A stretch of DNA of 64,000 nucleotides from Pseudomonadota bacterium (GTDB lineage Bacteria; Pseudomonadota; Gammaproteobacteria; Eutrophobiales; Eutrophobiaceae), in assembly GCA_013112535.1 (NCBI GenBank), contig JABFGI010000008.1, positions 1 through 64,000 of the forward strand, read 5' to 3'. The position numbers were made by a program, and so were the translations under genes. The notes below the pieces were generated by a model. That model worked only from the letters and a program-made list of their open reading frames with translations. It searched no databases and had not been told where the DNA came from. Positions 7,617 to 16,515 of this stretch are shown one piece after another. Positions within the stretch are counted from its first letter, which is position 1. Each line of letters starts with the position of its first letter.

Positions 7617-9590
7617 TTATCCTGCTAATAACTTTTTCTCCGCATTTATGATAGTGCTTGATGTGCCTTCTATGACAACGGCGTCGCCACTATTAAATTT
7701 AAATGTATCATTGAACGTGTCAATTCTTTCTTTGCCTCGTCTAACAGAAATAAGTAAAGTATTGGTTTGTTTAAGGTCAATACTGTTTATAGATTTACCT
7801 ACTGCATAGCTATCAGGTAATAACAATATGGTATGTAGCCTCAATGCATAGGCTTCATTTAGGCCTAAAGATTCCTCTCCGCGAAAGTAACCACGTAATC
7901 GTCGATATTCATCTTTTCTGGCTTGTTCAACAAACGCCATTGATTTATCTGTAGAAATATTTAAATGTTGTAGTACATGAATAGCAAGCATCATGCTTGC
8001 TTCAAAACTCTCCGGTACAACATTACTGGCACCGACATCGTGTAATTTATCCATATGTTGCTCATCTTTACTGCGGACGACGATGGGTATGTTTTCATTG
8101 ATTGAGCGAGCGCTTTGAATAACATGTTCTGCAATATGAGCATCGTCAAACGTAATAATTAATGTACTGCCACGTTCAATTTCAGCCTTTTCTAATATTT
8201 CAGCGTGAGTACTATCACCAAAGAAAACGTTCTCGCCTGCTTCCCAGGCTTCTCGAATTAAACTATGGTCCAAATCTAAAGCAACGTAAGGAATTCTCAT
8301 TTCACGAAGAATGTTTGCGAGATTTTGTCCAATACGACCGAAACCACAAATGATCACATGTTTCGATAATGTTTCGCAGGCAGATACAAGTTCTTTATCC
8401 GGTGCATTTAATCCCTTTGTATAAGTATCACGAAACAAGCGCTCCGTAATCCAGCTATTATATCGAATCAAAACAGGTGTGATTAACATACTTAATAGCG
8501 TAGCGGCGATGATAGGTTGAGATTCTTTCAACGTAAGTAAATTATTACTTATAGCAACGACAAGTACGGCGAAACTAAATTCTCCTGCTTGTCCGAGCAA
8601 CAGTCCTGTTCTGAATGCGGTTGGTGCTTTATAACCAGCAATGCGAGTTAATATTGCAATTACAGCACCTTTGCCCACGAGTAATCCTGCTGTTAAAAGT
8701 CCGATCCAGAACCATTCCCTTAATATAATAGATACATCAAGCTGTGCGCCGACACTAATAAAGAATAATCCCATTAACACATCTCTAAAAGGTCTTATAT
8801 CAGCCTGAACCTGATATTTATACTCTGTTTCACTCAACATCAGTCCCGCGAGGAACGCACCTAATGCGAGCGAAAGTCCGAGTTGATGTGTTAACCATGC
8901 AGCAGTTAAAGATACAAATAAAGTTGCAAGGGTGAACATTTCTGCAGACTGTGTTCCGGCAACCAGATGATAGAAAGGTCTTAATAATCGTCGCCCAATT
9001 TGGAACATAATAAAAAAAGCCAATAAGCCCTTAGACAATGCGATTAGCAGCGGCATGGTTAACGATTGTTCATTACTCAGGGTGAGTATTGGTATAATGA
9101 CAAGTAATGGGACAACAGCAAGATCCTGAAAAAGCAGGATTGAGATGGCGAGTTGGCCATGACGCGATTGCATCTCTAATTGATCAGTTAGCTGCTTTGC
9201 GACAATGGCTGTGGAGGAGAGTGCCAGGGCACCACCAACAACTAAAGCACCACGCCAGTCAATACCCGTTAACCAGGCAATCGTACCACCTGATAATGTT
9301 GAGATAATAACTTGAACACTACCGAGCCCAAATACCGTGGATTTCATTGCGATGAGTCGTGACAATGAAAATTCAAGACCGATCATGAAAAGTAGAAAGA
9401 CCACACCAATCTCAGCCAGTATTCGAATGCTTTCCTCTTCCGGAAGCCAGCCAAGTGCATGAGATCCAACTAAAGTACCAACAAGCAAATACCCTAAAAT
9501 CGGTGGGAGTTTAAGTCTTTTCATACCCCATACGACGATTACAGATAATGCCAGTAATATCAGGCCATCATTGAGAGCGCTATGATCCAT
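7617..9590 (-). CDS. CPA2-family cation/proton antiporter with TrkA domains (KefB/YbaL-like)
   Basis: 657 residues, the usual length for the Kef/YbaL group. An N-terminal Na+/H+-exchanger membrane domain spans residues ~1-380 with about 12 helices ('PPILGYLLVGTLVG', 'IGVVFLLFMIGLEFS', 'LLGQAGEFSFAVLVVA'). It is followed by a TrkA-N/RCK nucleotide-binding domain with the Rossmann motif 'HVIICGFGRIGQNLANIL' at ~405 and a TrkA-C domain at the end. Such proteins exchange K+ or Na+ for protons in the inner membrane under nucleotide or thiol control. The specific cation cannot be read from sequence. Convergent with the small lipoprotein gene and divergent from the small membrane protein gene at 9733. 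Confidence 0.9.
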   Translation of the reverse strand: MDHSALNDGLILLALSVIVVWGMKRLKLPPILGYLLVGTLVGSHALGWLPEEESIRILAEIGVVFLLFMIGLEFSLSRLIAMKSTVFGLGSVQVIISTLSGGTIAWLTGIDWRGALVVGGALALSSTAIVAKQLTDQLEMQSRHGQLAISILLFQDLAVVPLLVIIPILTLSNEQSLTMPLLIALSKGLLAFFIMFQIGRRLLRPFYHLVAGTQSAEMFTLATLFVSLTAAWLTHQLGLSLALGAFLAGLMLSETEYKYQVQADIRPFRDVLMGLFFISVGAQLDVSIILREWFWIGLLTAGLLVGKGAVIAILTRIAGYKAPTAFRTGLLLGQAGEFSFAVLVVAISNNLLTLKESQPIIAATLLSMLITPVLIRYNSWITERLFRDTYTKGLNAPDKELVSACETLSKHVIICGFGRIGQNLANILREMRIPYVALDLDHSLIREAWEAGENVFFGDSTHAEILEKAEIERGSTLIITFDDAHIAEHVIQSARSINENIPIVVRSKDEQHMDKLHDVGASNVVPESFEASMMLAIHVLQHLNISTDKSMAFVEQARKDEYRRLRGYFRGEESLGLNEAYALRLHTILLLPDSYAVGKSINSIDLKQTNTLLISVRRGKERIDTFNDTFKFNSGDAVVIEGTSSTIINAEKKLLAG

Positions 9591-9732
9591 ATAATAATTC
9601 TAATTGTTTTTTAATATCTAAGTCTAAATGATGAATATTATTAAAAGAAGTTAAATTAAAGCTGCAGGCTTGTGATCCTGATTAGGATAAAAGTTATACT
9701 AGGGATTTGTAATTGAGAGGAATGATAGAATT

Positions 9733-9921
9733 ATGCCTGTTTGGGAACAAGTGCTGATTGTTATTGCCATAATTGCTGTTCTATTTTTGTTGGGACCTCG
9801 TGCAAAAACGATGATGGAGGAAAGTCGCAATGCCGAAAACCCGGATTGGAAAGGAGCAATAATTCCATTGGTTATGGTTGTTGGTTTTGTCATCCTTCTA
9901 ATTGCAATGGTTAGAAGTTAA
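9733..9921 (+). CDS. small two-helix membrane protein, unknown function
   Basis: 62 residues. Two hydrophobic helices (residues ~6-22 'VLIVIAIIAVLFLLG' and ~42-59 'IIPLVMVVGFVILLI') are joined by a charged loop. A good RBS, GAGAGGA, precedes the ATG by about 12 bases. It stands alone between the divergent antiporter and a periplasmic protein gene. No family recognised. The coding call rests on the RBS and on the membrane-protein-like composition. Confidence 0.7.
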   Translation: MPVWEQVLIVIAIIAVLFLLGPRAKTMMEESRNAENPDWKGAIIPLVMVVGFVILLIAMVRS

Positions 9922-10076
9922 TGTGAAAAATTGAACGACTCTCCAGATAATGTATCGAACCAGTAGAGTAAAATTAGAAAGTGAATTAACCCTGCCTGAA
10001 TCAGCAAACAGGATTATTTAGAGCAGATAGTGATAAACTAATACCCGCCACACGGTGATTTTATTGAGGAAAAAAA

Positions 10077-10466
10077 ATGAATCTATTTAGAAAGTTAATG
10101 TTTATTTTGTTATTTTCAGGATTGTTGAATAGCAATGCTGTTTTGGCGGAAGATGAACCGGAAATTTTAAGTGCTGGTGAATTATTGGCAAGTTGCGAAG
10201 AAGGTTATGCACCTGGGGCACCTAATCAATATTGTATGCGTTATGTGTTCGGGTTAGTTCAAACAGTCCTAGGTTTACAACAAGCTGATGGAAGTGCCCC
10301 CATTTTTTGTATTGATCCACAAGTTGTTCGTTTAGAAGCAGCAACTGAAAATGTGATGGCTTATTTGCGTTCGCAATCTTCACGAGCCAATGACGAAGCC
10401 CAAATCATCGTCGTTGAAGCGTTAAACAAAAATTATCCCTGTCCTGCAACAGGTGGTCAAATCTAA
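10077..10466 (+). CDS. periplasmic Rap1a/Tai-like domain protein
   Basis: 129 residues with a Sec signal peptide (~1-24, ending VLA before EDEPE). The mature part resembles the Rap1a/Tai immunity-protein fold: a 'SAGELLASCE' opening, 'YCMRYVFGLVQTV', 'FCIDPQVVRLEAATENV' and a final 'ALNKNYPC', with four Cys that could form two disulfides. Rap1a and Tai proteins neutralise type VI peptidoglycan amidases in the periplasm, but no T6SS effector is nearby, so this may be an orphan immunity protein or an unrelated user of the fold. GAGGAAAAAA serves as RBS. It lies four bases upstream of ttcA and is probably cotranscribed. Confidence 0.7.
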   Translation: MNLFRKLMFILLFSGLLNSNAVLAEDEPEILSAGELLASCEEGYAPGAPNQYCMRYVFGLVQTVLGLQQADGSAPIFCIDPQVVRLEAATENVMAYLRSQSSRANDEAQIIVVEALNKNYPCPATGGQI

Positions 10467-10469
10467 CTA

Positions 10470-11321
10470 ATGTCAGTCGTTCAACGTAAAGAGAAATATA
10501 ACTACGATAAGCTGCAAAAACGATTACGGCGTAATGTTGGTCGTGCGATTGCTGATTTTAGCATGATTGAAGCTGGTGATCGGATCATGGTTTGTTTGTC
10601 GGGTGGGGCTGACTCCTATACGATGCTGGATATTTTACAAAATCTTCAACGTAGTGCGCCTGTCGAGTTTGAATTAATTGCGGTTAACCTTGATCAAAAA
10701 CAACCGGGTTTTCCTGAACATATTTTACCTGATTATCTGAATGAGCTTGGAATTGAATACCATATACTAGAAGAAGATACTTATAGTGTTGTTAAGCGTG
10801 TTATTCCTGAAGATAAAACTTATTGTGGACTTTGTTCCAGATTAAGACGTGGGATTATATATCGTTTTGCCAAAGAACAGGGCTATACAAAAATAGCTCT
10901 GGGGCATCATCGTGATGATATTGTTGAGACCTTATTTCTGAATATGTTTCATGGTGGCAAGTTAAAATCAATGCCGGCAAAATTATTAAGCGATGATGGA
11001 AATAATATTGTTATCAGACCTCTTGCTTATTGTGCCGAAACCGACATAAAAGCTTACGCAGAGGAAAAAGCCTTCCCGATAATTCCATGTAGTTTATGTG
11101 GTTCTCAGGATAATATGCAGCGCCAGAAAATTAAACAAATGTTAACGGAATGGAATAATGAACATCCGGGAAGAACGGAAAGTATTTTTAGTAGCCTACA
11201 GAATATTGTCCCGTCACACTTACTTGATACAGATGCTTATGAATTCTCTGATTTTGGAAGATTAGATGATAAACAGGTTCTCTCAAGTAAAGATTGGTTA
11301 ATTGGTGGCTCGCAGGAATAA
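10470..11321 (+). CDS. ttcA: tRNA 2-thiocytidine(32) synthetase TtcA
   Basis: 283 residues, typical of TtcA, which thiolates cytidine 32 of certain tRNAs using ATP and a [4Fe-4S] cluster in the cytoplasm. The PP-loop ATP motif SGGADS is at residues 44-49. The cluster cysteines are C119 and C122 (CGLC) and C207/C210 (CSLC), matching the three-Cys pattern of the family. '[17 protein letters not shown]' is the conserved central block. The start ATG is four bases after the preceding stop, suggesting cotranscription with the Rap1a-like gene. Confidence 0.96.
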   Translation: MSVVQRKEKYNYDKLQKRLRRNVGRAIADFSMIEAGDRIMVCLSGGADSYTMLDILQNLQRSAPVEFELIAVNLDQKQPGFPEHILPDYLNELGIEYHILEEDTYSVVKRVIPEDKTYCGLCSRLRRGIIYRFAKEQGYTKIALGHHRDDIVETLFLNMFHGGKLKSMPAKLLSDDGNNIVIRPLAYCAETDIKAYAEEKAFPIIPCSLCGSQDNMQRQKIKQMLTEWNNEHPGRTESIFSSLQNIVPSHLLDTDAYEFSDFGRLDDKQVLSSKDWLIGGSQE

Positions 11322-11353
11322 TTTTTTTCTGTTCTGTTTATTCAATCATTACC

Positions 11354-12004
11354 ATGTCCGAATTACCTATTCTTTATCAAATTTTTATTTGGGCCATACC
11401 CGTTTTATTTGCAGTGACATTACATGAAGTCGGGCATGGTTGGGTGGCAAATCAACTAGGCGATAGTACTGCGAAAGAGTTGGGGCGTTTAACTGTTAAT
11501 CCTCTAAAACATATCGACCCAGTTGGAACTATCATCGTTCCTTTAATGATGTTTTTTGCTAGTGGATTTATTTTTGGCTGGGCGAAACCTGTCCCTGTTA
11601 ATTGGGACAGATTGAGAAACACAAAACGCGATATCGCTTTGGTAGCCTTAGCTGGTCCTGCAGCTAATTTAGTAATGATTTTATTCTGGCTGGTAATAGC
11701 AAAAGTATTTATTGGTTCAGCTGAACAGGGTCATTTTATTGCCAACATATTTACATTAATGGCCTGGGCGGGAATCATGATTAATAGTCTATTAATGATA
11801 CTTAACCTGTTTCCATTGCCGCCCCTGGATGGAAGTCGTGTTGTTTTTTCACTATTGCCAAGTCAAATAGCATACCGATACGCAAAGATTGAGCCTTACG
11901 GATTGATTATCCTTGTTGTATTATTGGTTAGTGGCACGTTATTCAAAATAATCGGCCCCATTATTTCCTGGATCGAGCATTTAATGTATTCATTGATAAT
12001 TTAA
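11354..12004 (+). CDS. M50B site-2 protease family membrane protein
   Basis: 216 residues from the ATG at 11354. A longer reading from a TTG at 11294 would overlap ttcA by 28 bases and add a non-conserved tail, so I prefer the ATG. Zinc motif HEVGH at residues 24-28 inside a membrane helix, 'GWAKPVPVN' loop, and the second metal-ligand block 'NLFPLPPLDGS' near residue 155, with 5-6 membrane segments. This is the YwhC/SREBP-like minimal intramembrane protease family; the substrate is unknown. It ends two bases before the next gene's start. Confidence 0.88.
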   Translation: MSELPILYQIFIWAIPVLFAVTLHEVGHGWVANQLGDSTAKELGRLTVNPLKHIDPVGTIIVPLMMFFASGFIFGWAKPVPVNWDRLRNTKRDIALVALAGPAANLVMILFWLVIAKVFIGSAEQGHFIANIFTLMAWAGIMINSLLMILNLFPLPPLDGSRVVFSLLPSQIAYRYAKIEPYGLIILVVLLVSGTLFKIIGPIISWIEHLMYSLII

Positions 12005-12006
12005 TT

Positions 12007-13050
12007 ATGCCTGTATCATCAATAATAGGTTTTGATAGCTTCAGCACCTTTGATTACGCTGTGTTATCGATTAATTTATTGTTGTTTCTGTTTTCAAAAC
12101 CAATCGTTCAAGGTTTTAAACGTAGTGATTCTAAATCAGTTGGTTCCAAGCTGTATGCGCTGCGTGCTATTAATATCATTTTATTTTTACTCTATGTTGC
12201 TGCTTTATTTATTGAAGGCTGGAGTAAACAAATATCTTTAACCGGCTTAACGTTTTTATTAGCATTCATTATTAGTCATTTACTCGATCTTTTTATTATC
12301 AAAAAATTTGGCCGTGAAAAAGAAATCGATGGGACTAACTATCATACCGAGACTTATCAATCTGAAATATTTTCTTTATTAGTAACATTGTTAACATTGA
12401 TCACAACAATTGTCATTGTGATTAATATCTGGGGAATGAACGACTGGCTTAAGGCAACCAGTGTTCTGGGAATACTGGCCATCCTTATTTTTTCAACCAA
12501 AGATGTCTGGATACCGGATAATATTAGTGGTCTTATTCTTTTGTATAACAATGATATTGAACCCGGTGCAGTGGTCAAAATTGACGATCAAGACTTGTTA
12601 GCCATTGTTGTTCAAACATCATTAACGCGCACGACTTTCCGCGATTTAAAAACGCGACATCAAATAGTTTTACCAAACACAGTTGTTAGAAACAGTAAAA
12701 TTGAAGTGTTAAGCAAAGGTCCGGCAAGCGGTTACATGCAGTTTGTTTATTTTAATATCGCTTATGGAATTGCAGCAGAAACAGTTGATAATTTATTAAA
12801 AGCTATATGGGAGAAAGCTTGCAAGGAATCGAAAGCAATAAATGAAGAACGTGAGCCGGAAATTAGTGTGGTAGATACCGGTGATCATGCCGTGAGCTGG
12901 AGACTCGGTTATAAATTAAAAAATCTTTATCTAATGCTGGAAGTTGAGTGTCTGGTGAAACGCATTGCTTATGAACTGGCAGAAGAACAAAAAATAGAAT
13001 TACAAACACCATTAACGCATAGTATTATGGAGAGCAAAACGCTGGAGTAA
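12007..13050 (+). CDS. MscS-family mechanosensitive channel-like protein
   Basis: 347 residues. Five hydrophobic segments (e.g. 'LSINLLLFLFSKPIVQ', 'LLVTLLTLITTIVIVI') lead into an MscS-type pore/beta region ('DNISGLILLYNNDIEPGAVV') and cytoplasmic domain ('RTTFRDLKTRHQIVLPNTVV'). The pore helix is less glycine/alanine-regular than in E. coli MscS, so it may be a divergent member of the family. It starts two bases after the M50B gene stop and is likely cotranscribed. Role: turgor release or a related ion leak, inferred from family. Confidence 0.8.
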   Translation: MPVSSIIGFDSFSTFDYAVLSINLLLFLFSKPIVQGFKRSDSKSVGSKLYALRAINIILFLLYVAALFIEGWSKQISLTGLTFLLAFIISHLLDLFIIKKFGREKEIDGTNYHTETYQSEIFSLLVTLLTLITTIVIVINIWGMNDWLKATSVLGILAILIFSTKDVWIPDNISGLILLYNNDIEPGAVVKIDDQDLLAIVVQTSLTRTTFRDLKTRHQIVLPNTVVRNSKIEVLSKGPASGYMQFVYFNIAYGIAAETVDNLLKAIWEKACKESKAINEEREPEISVVDTGDHAVSWRLGYKLKNLYLMLEVECLVKRIAYELAEEQKIELQTPLTHSIMESKTLE

Positions 13051-13071
13051 AATAATAACTGAATTAGAAAA

Positions 13072-13103
13072 GGAACGGTGCCATGCACCGTTCCACTAAT
13101 TTT
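13072..13103. terminator. bidirectional intrinsic terminator
   Basis: A perfect nine-base-pair hairpin, GGAACGGTG and CACCGTTCC, with the five-base loop CCATG, sits between two convergent MscS-type genes. An A-rich tract precedes it and ACTAATTTTTATTTTT follows, so it can end transcription in both directions. Confidence 0.85.
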
Positions 13104-13894
13104 TATTTTTCCACCGTATGCATATGCACATCTTGTTGTGGATAAGGAATAGAAATACCTTCTTTATCAAATGTCATTTTCACTGCTTCTGTGTAATCAA
13201 ATTTTAATCCCCAATAATCAGCAGAATTTACCCAGGGACGCACTACAAAGTTCACACTACTATCTGCAAGTTCTGATACAGCAACGACCGGTTCAGGATC
13301 TTTTAAGACACGCTCATCTTCTTCAAGTAGTTTAATAAGAATACCTTTTGCTTTTTTGATATCGTCATCGTAACCAATGCCAAATACCATATCGACACGA
13401 CGTGTATCCTTTGCAGAAAAGTTTGTAATGTTACTGCCAGTAATATTTGAGTTTGGGACGATAATTGCCTTGTTATCACCAGTGCGCATTTGCGTTGAAA
13501 ATATTTGTATCCCTTCAACAACACCGGCAACGCCGCCAGCTTCGATAAAATCGCCTACCTTGAAAGGTCGGAAAGCAATTATCATAACGCCAGATGCAAA
13601 ATTGGATAGAGAACTCTGCAATGATAAACCTATTGCTAAACCAGCCGCACCGATAATGGCGACGAATGATGTTGTTTGAATACCCAGTTGACTGAGTGCT
13701 GCAATAACAACAAACGCGATTAAAGCGACATAGGCAATGTTACTGGTGAATGAAGCGAGTAAAGCATCAATTTCCCGCTTTTCCATTACTACAGCAATAT
13801 AATTTTTGATACGTTTTGCCAACCAGATTCCACCAAACAGAATAATGGCTGCAATAATGATGTTTGTTACCAAAGGCGTAATTGAATCATTCAT
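13103..13894 (-). CDS. small-conductance mechanosensitive channel, MscS type
   Basis: 263 residues, close to canonical MscS. Three membrane helices occur in the first ~100 residues. The pore helix is Gly/Ala-rich ('GAAGLAIGLSLQSSLSNFAS') and is followed by the conserved beta domain 'RPFKVGDFIEAGGVAGVVE' and 'VPNSNITGSNITNFS'. It releases solutes when membrane tension rises on hypo-osmotic shock. It overlaps the EamA gene upstream by four bases (ATGA), so the two are translationally coupled. It faces a divergent MscS-family gene across a shared terminator. Confidence 0.93.
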   Translation of the reverse strand: MNDSITPLVTNIIIAAIILFGGIWLAKRIKNYIAVVMEKREIDALLASFTSNIAYVALIAFVVIAALSQLGIQTTSFVAIIGAAGLAIGLSLQSSLSNFASGVMIIAFRPFKVGDFIEAGGVAGVVEGIQIFSTQMRTGDNKAIIVPNSNITGSNITNFSAKDTRRVDMVFGIGYDDDIKKAKGILIKLLEEDERVLKDPEPVVAVSELADSSVNFVVRPWVNSADYWGLKFDYTEAVKMTFDKEGISIPYPQQDVHMHTVEK

Positions 13895-14790
13895 AACTCT
13901 TCCTCAATATTGATTATTTTTCTTTGTCTTATTGCACCTTCAAATTCAAATAAAAGCAAGCCCGATAGTATAAATGCACTACCGATTACAATTTGCAGAC
14001 TCAATGGTTCGTTATTTAGTATATTGCCTAAAAAAAGTGCACATACAGGAGTCATTAATGTAATCAATGATACACGTGTTGCCTCAACTCGTTTCAAAAC
14101 AAAATAAAAGAGATAAAAACCGACTACAGATCCAATGATTGAAAGGTAAAGTATTGAAAAACCGGCACGAGTTGGAATAGTCGTCGGTATTTCTACCCCA
14201 AATATATTCCATACAATCAGAAACAATATGGCAGCAACAATTAGACCACCGGTCATGGTTGAATAAGTTTCAATATCAGCATTGATCTTTTTAACTATAA
14301 CCATACTCAGGGAATAAAATATGGATGACATTAATACGCCAAATATGCCATAGCCTGTGTCAGGACTTAATTTCAATCCTGTATCAAACATGATGAATAG
14401 TCCAATAATCCCTAATACAATTGCAAAAAGTCGAAATGAGTTTAAACCGCGTTCACCCAGTAACTTCATGGCAAATAAACCGGTAAAAACAGGTGTTATG
14501 CCATAGATGGTTGATATCCAGCCAGAAGGAATAAACTGTGAGCTCCAGTAGACACTTAACATCGCTGTAAACAAACCTAATCCAACTGCAATATAAGTTT
14601 GTATTGCCTTTTTATTCCACGCAATCTTTTTACCCAAAAAGGTAATCAAACTGAACGCTATGACAGCACCCAGTATCATTCGGCTTGAAATGCCGAATAA
14701 AAATCCGACGGACTCACTACTCCATTGAATAGCCAGTGGTGTGGTAGCCCATATTAGTACGACTGATATGTAGGCTGTAACAAGTTGCAT
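13891..14790 (-). CDS. EamA/DMT-family transporter
   Basis: 299 residues, ten predicted membrane helices in two EamA repeats ('MQLVTAYISVVLIWATTPLAIQ' region; 'TRVSLITLMTPVCALFLGNIL'). The family exports amino acids or metabolites (cysteine/O-acetylserine, threonine) through the inner membrane; the substrate is not readable here. RBS AGGAG precedes the ATG. A possible translated leader with Cys codons followed by a terminator lies 190-350 bases upstream, which would fit amino-acid control. Coupled to the mscS gene downstream. Confidence 0.88.
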   Translation of the reverse strand: MQLVTAYISVVLIWATTPLAIQWSSESVGFLFGISSRMILGAVIAFSLITFLGKKIAWNKKAIQTYIAVGLGLFTAMLSVYWSSQFIPSGWISTIYGITPVFTGLFAMKLLGERGLNSFRLFAIVLGIIGLFIMFDTGLKLSPDTGYGIFGVLMSSIFYSLSMVIVKKINADIETYSTMTGGLIVAAILFLIVWNIFGVEIPTTIPTRAGFSILYLSIIGSVVGFYLFYFVLKRVEATRVSLITLMTPVCALFLGNILNNEPLSLQIVIGSAFILSGLLLFEFEGAIRQRKIINIEEEL

Positions 14791-14978
14791 GGTATTACTC
14801 CTATTAAATTGAAACGCTATGGATTTTCGGTTCTACAATCTAATGACACTTAATTCATTCATCCATCCATAGACAAACACTGTTCTCGCACATTCATGTG
14901 ATTCACAGCATTGCCCGCATGGATGCAGGTATTTAGAAATTGCATGAGCAAAATTTCTATCGCATCATTAATTCAAAC

Positions 14979-15008
14979 AAAAAAAAACCGCAGGTTTGTG
15001 GCCTGCGG
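14979..15008 (-). terminator. strong intrinsic terminator / possible attenuator
   Basis: On the minus strand: CCGCAGG, a seven-base loop, CCTGCGG, then a run of nine T. It either ends the sortase operon (170 bases after its last stop codon) or attenuates readthrough into the EamA gene. Confidence 0.85.
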
Positions 15009-15038
15009 CTTTTCGAAAAATCTTTATTTAGCTATTAA

Positions 15039-15140
15039 TTAAAAACTATGATTTTCTCCAGCACACAGGCAATAGGTGACACGCTTCAGCACGCAACGTT
15101 GCCAAAGTGAAATTAAAAGCATGTGTGATTGGTTGTTCAT
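15039..15140 (-). CDS. putative Cys-containing leader peptide
   Basis: A 33-codon ATG frame (34 with stop). It contains Trp13, Cys16, Cys24 and Cys26; the last two are nearly adjacent. It stops 27 bases before a strong terminator hairpin. The GCCTGTG stretch at 15070-15064, which covers the Cys24-Leu-Cys26 codons, could pair with CGCAGGC of the terminator's 5' arm (one G-U pair), giving an alternative fold. No clear Shine-Dalgarno or -10 box is visible, so translation is unproved. A chance open frame is the main alternative. Confidence 0.35.
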   Translation of the reverse strand: MNNQSHMLLISLWQRCVLKRVTYCLCAGENHSF

Positions 15141-15180
15141 AGGCGCGCGAGTTTCTGCTTATTTTTAAATATTGTCAAGT

Positions 15181-16506
15181 TTAATGTAACTGTAATAAAC
15201 GTTTTAGTTTTTCCGGTGTTGTAACAGGTTTTGATTTATACCCATCTATTTCTATAGAAGCAGATATAGTCGCTGATGGGTTTAACCTTATTAATTTGTA
15301 CCAGCCTTCATGACGATGCGCGATATTAATAAATTCGTTAACCGCCGGATCATTTTTATTGCCACTAATATTGATAGTTAAAGGTGGCGCTAATACTTCA
15401 CGATCGACCAGTAATATTCCTGCTTCTTCCATACGTGCGGTAGCGACTTCAGGAATACAACAATAGCGTAAGCCATGTTTGGTCATTTTTTTGAATAGAG
15501 GGTTACCACTGTAATGAAAAAGCAAGTTGACAAATCGGGTGATTGAAATATTTTCATCTATTTGTCTTGGTGGCGACGTATCATTTTTATTTATCAGTCT
15601 AGTGTTGTAACCACATAATTGATTTTTAAAGTTTTTATGCATAAATTCAGCTGATATGCATGCATAGTCAAGATATCTTTTATCAAAAGTAGCCCGGTAC
15701 ATCTGTAGCATTGCTCTAGCCATAGCCAACGTGTCGGATAAATGGAGTGGAGTACTGGTCATAATATTGGTGAGATAAGCACCAGTGACTCTGCGACAAT
15801 GTTGATTAATCCATTTTGTAGCTTTTATTGCCATGTTTAGACTTTGTTGGCTGCCACAATACTCATAATGTGTTGCCAACGCTTCTATCATCCATCCATT
15901 TTCACGAGTTACTATGCGTTTATCTACATCAGGTATACCAATTTTTTGACGTTGTGAGTCATCCAATGAGAAAAACAGTTCTGGTTTAATGTCCGCTACT
16001 TTATCGGTTTGGCCAGCGTAAAAAGCACCAACTTCGGAAGTCATAAAGTTTTTAATATATAACAAGATCGAATTTGTTGCTTTTAAATAGTGATCAAACT
16101 TTAACTGTGCATAAGCTAAAGAATATATTCTTAAGTGACCTGCCTGAGCAGCCATGGTTTTTCGATAATGTGGCACATCCCATTTACCTTGAGTTGAGTA
16201 TTGATATACGCCACCCCAGATCGGATCAAATAATGACATGGCATTATCTAATGTTAAGCTTGCCATGCGTGCTTCACTCAGTTCGTGATCGGCGGCAACA
16301 ACTAACGAGTACTCAACACTATCGCGATCAACAAACTTAACTGTTGACAATAAACCGCCTTGTTCCCAGTCAAAACTACGCATATGCATATAACGTAAAC
16401 GTCGTCGGCACTCATGACTCAGAACAGGATTAACCTGTTTGATTAACTTTAATTGTCGTTCAATAGTGATAGGTGTTTCATTGCTTGATTTTAATAAGGC
16501 ATGCAT
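15181..16506 (-). CDS. YyaL/SSP411-like six-hairpin domain protein lacking the thioredoxin domain
   Basis: 441 residues. The block 'DPIWGGVYQYSTQGKWDVPH' followed by 'YRKTMAAQAGHLRIYSLAY' matches the start of the (alpha/alpha)6-barrel of YyaL/SSP411 proteins (their 'GGGFHRYSTD..W.VPHFEKMLYDNA' pattern). The N-terminal thioredoxin-like DUF255 domain of those proteins is absent, replaced by ~75 residues of unknown type. The barrel is related to glycoside-processing enzymes; no activity can be stated. No signal peptide, so cytoplasmic. It is the last gene of the sortase operon, nine bases after the sortase stop, which suggests a link to the exported, sorted protein or its modification. The match is from memory of the family pattern. 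Confidence 0.65.
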   Translation of the reverse strand: MHALLKSSNETPITIERQLKLIKQVNPVLSHECRRRLRYMHMRSFDWEQGGLLSTVKFVDRDSVEYSLVVAADHELSEARMASLTLDNAMSLFDPIWGGVYQYSTQGKWDVPHYRKTMAAQAGHLRIYSLAYAQLKFDHYLKATNSILLYIKNFMTSEVGAFYAGQTDKVADIKPELFFSLDDSQRQKIGIPDVDKRIVTRENGWMIEALATHYEYCGSQQSLNMAIKATKWINQHCRRVTGAYLTNIMTSTPLHLSDTLAMARAMLQMYRATFDKRYLDYACISAEFMHKNFKNQLCGYNTRLINKNDTSPPRQIDENISITRFVNLLFHYSGNPLFKKMTKHGLRYCCIPEVATARMEEAGILLVDREVLAPPLTINISGNKNDPAVNEFINIAHRHEGWYKLIRLNPSATISASIEIDGYKSKPVTTPEKLKRLLQLH

Positions 16507-16515
16507 AGGATTTCC

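Larger units (their letters stand above)
14791..15180 (-). other. 390-base intergenic leader region upstream of the EamA gene
   Basis: Read on the minus strand this stretch holds, in order, a TTGACA hexamer (15178-15173), a 33-codon open frame, a strong terminator hairpin, and then ~190 bases to the EamA start with no further clear structure. It may combine the end of the sortase operon with a regulated leader for the transporter. Confidence 0.45.

Noticed and set aside
11294-11353. Longer M50B protein from a TTG start inside ttcA
   Set aside because: It would overlap ttcA by 28 bases, lacks an RBS, and adds a non-family N-terminal tail; the ATG at 11354 begins at the family's usual distance before HEVGH.
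14821-14970. Riboswitch in the part of the EamA leader between the terminator and the start codon
   Set aside because: I could not draw a conserved aptamer-like set of stems there; only the terminator and the putative leader frame upstream are structured.
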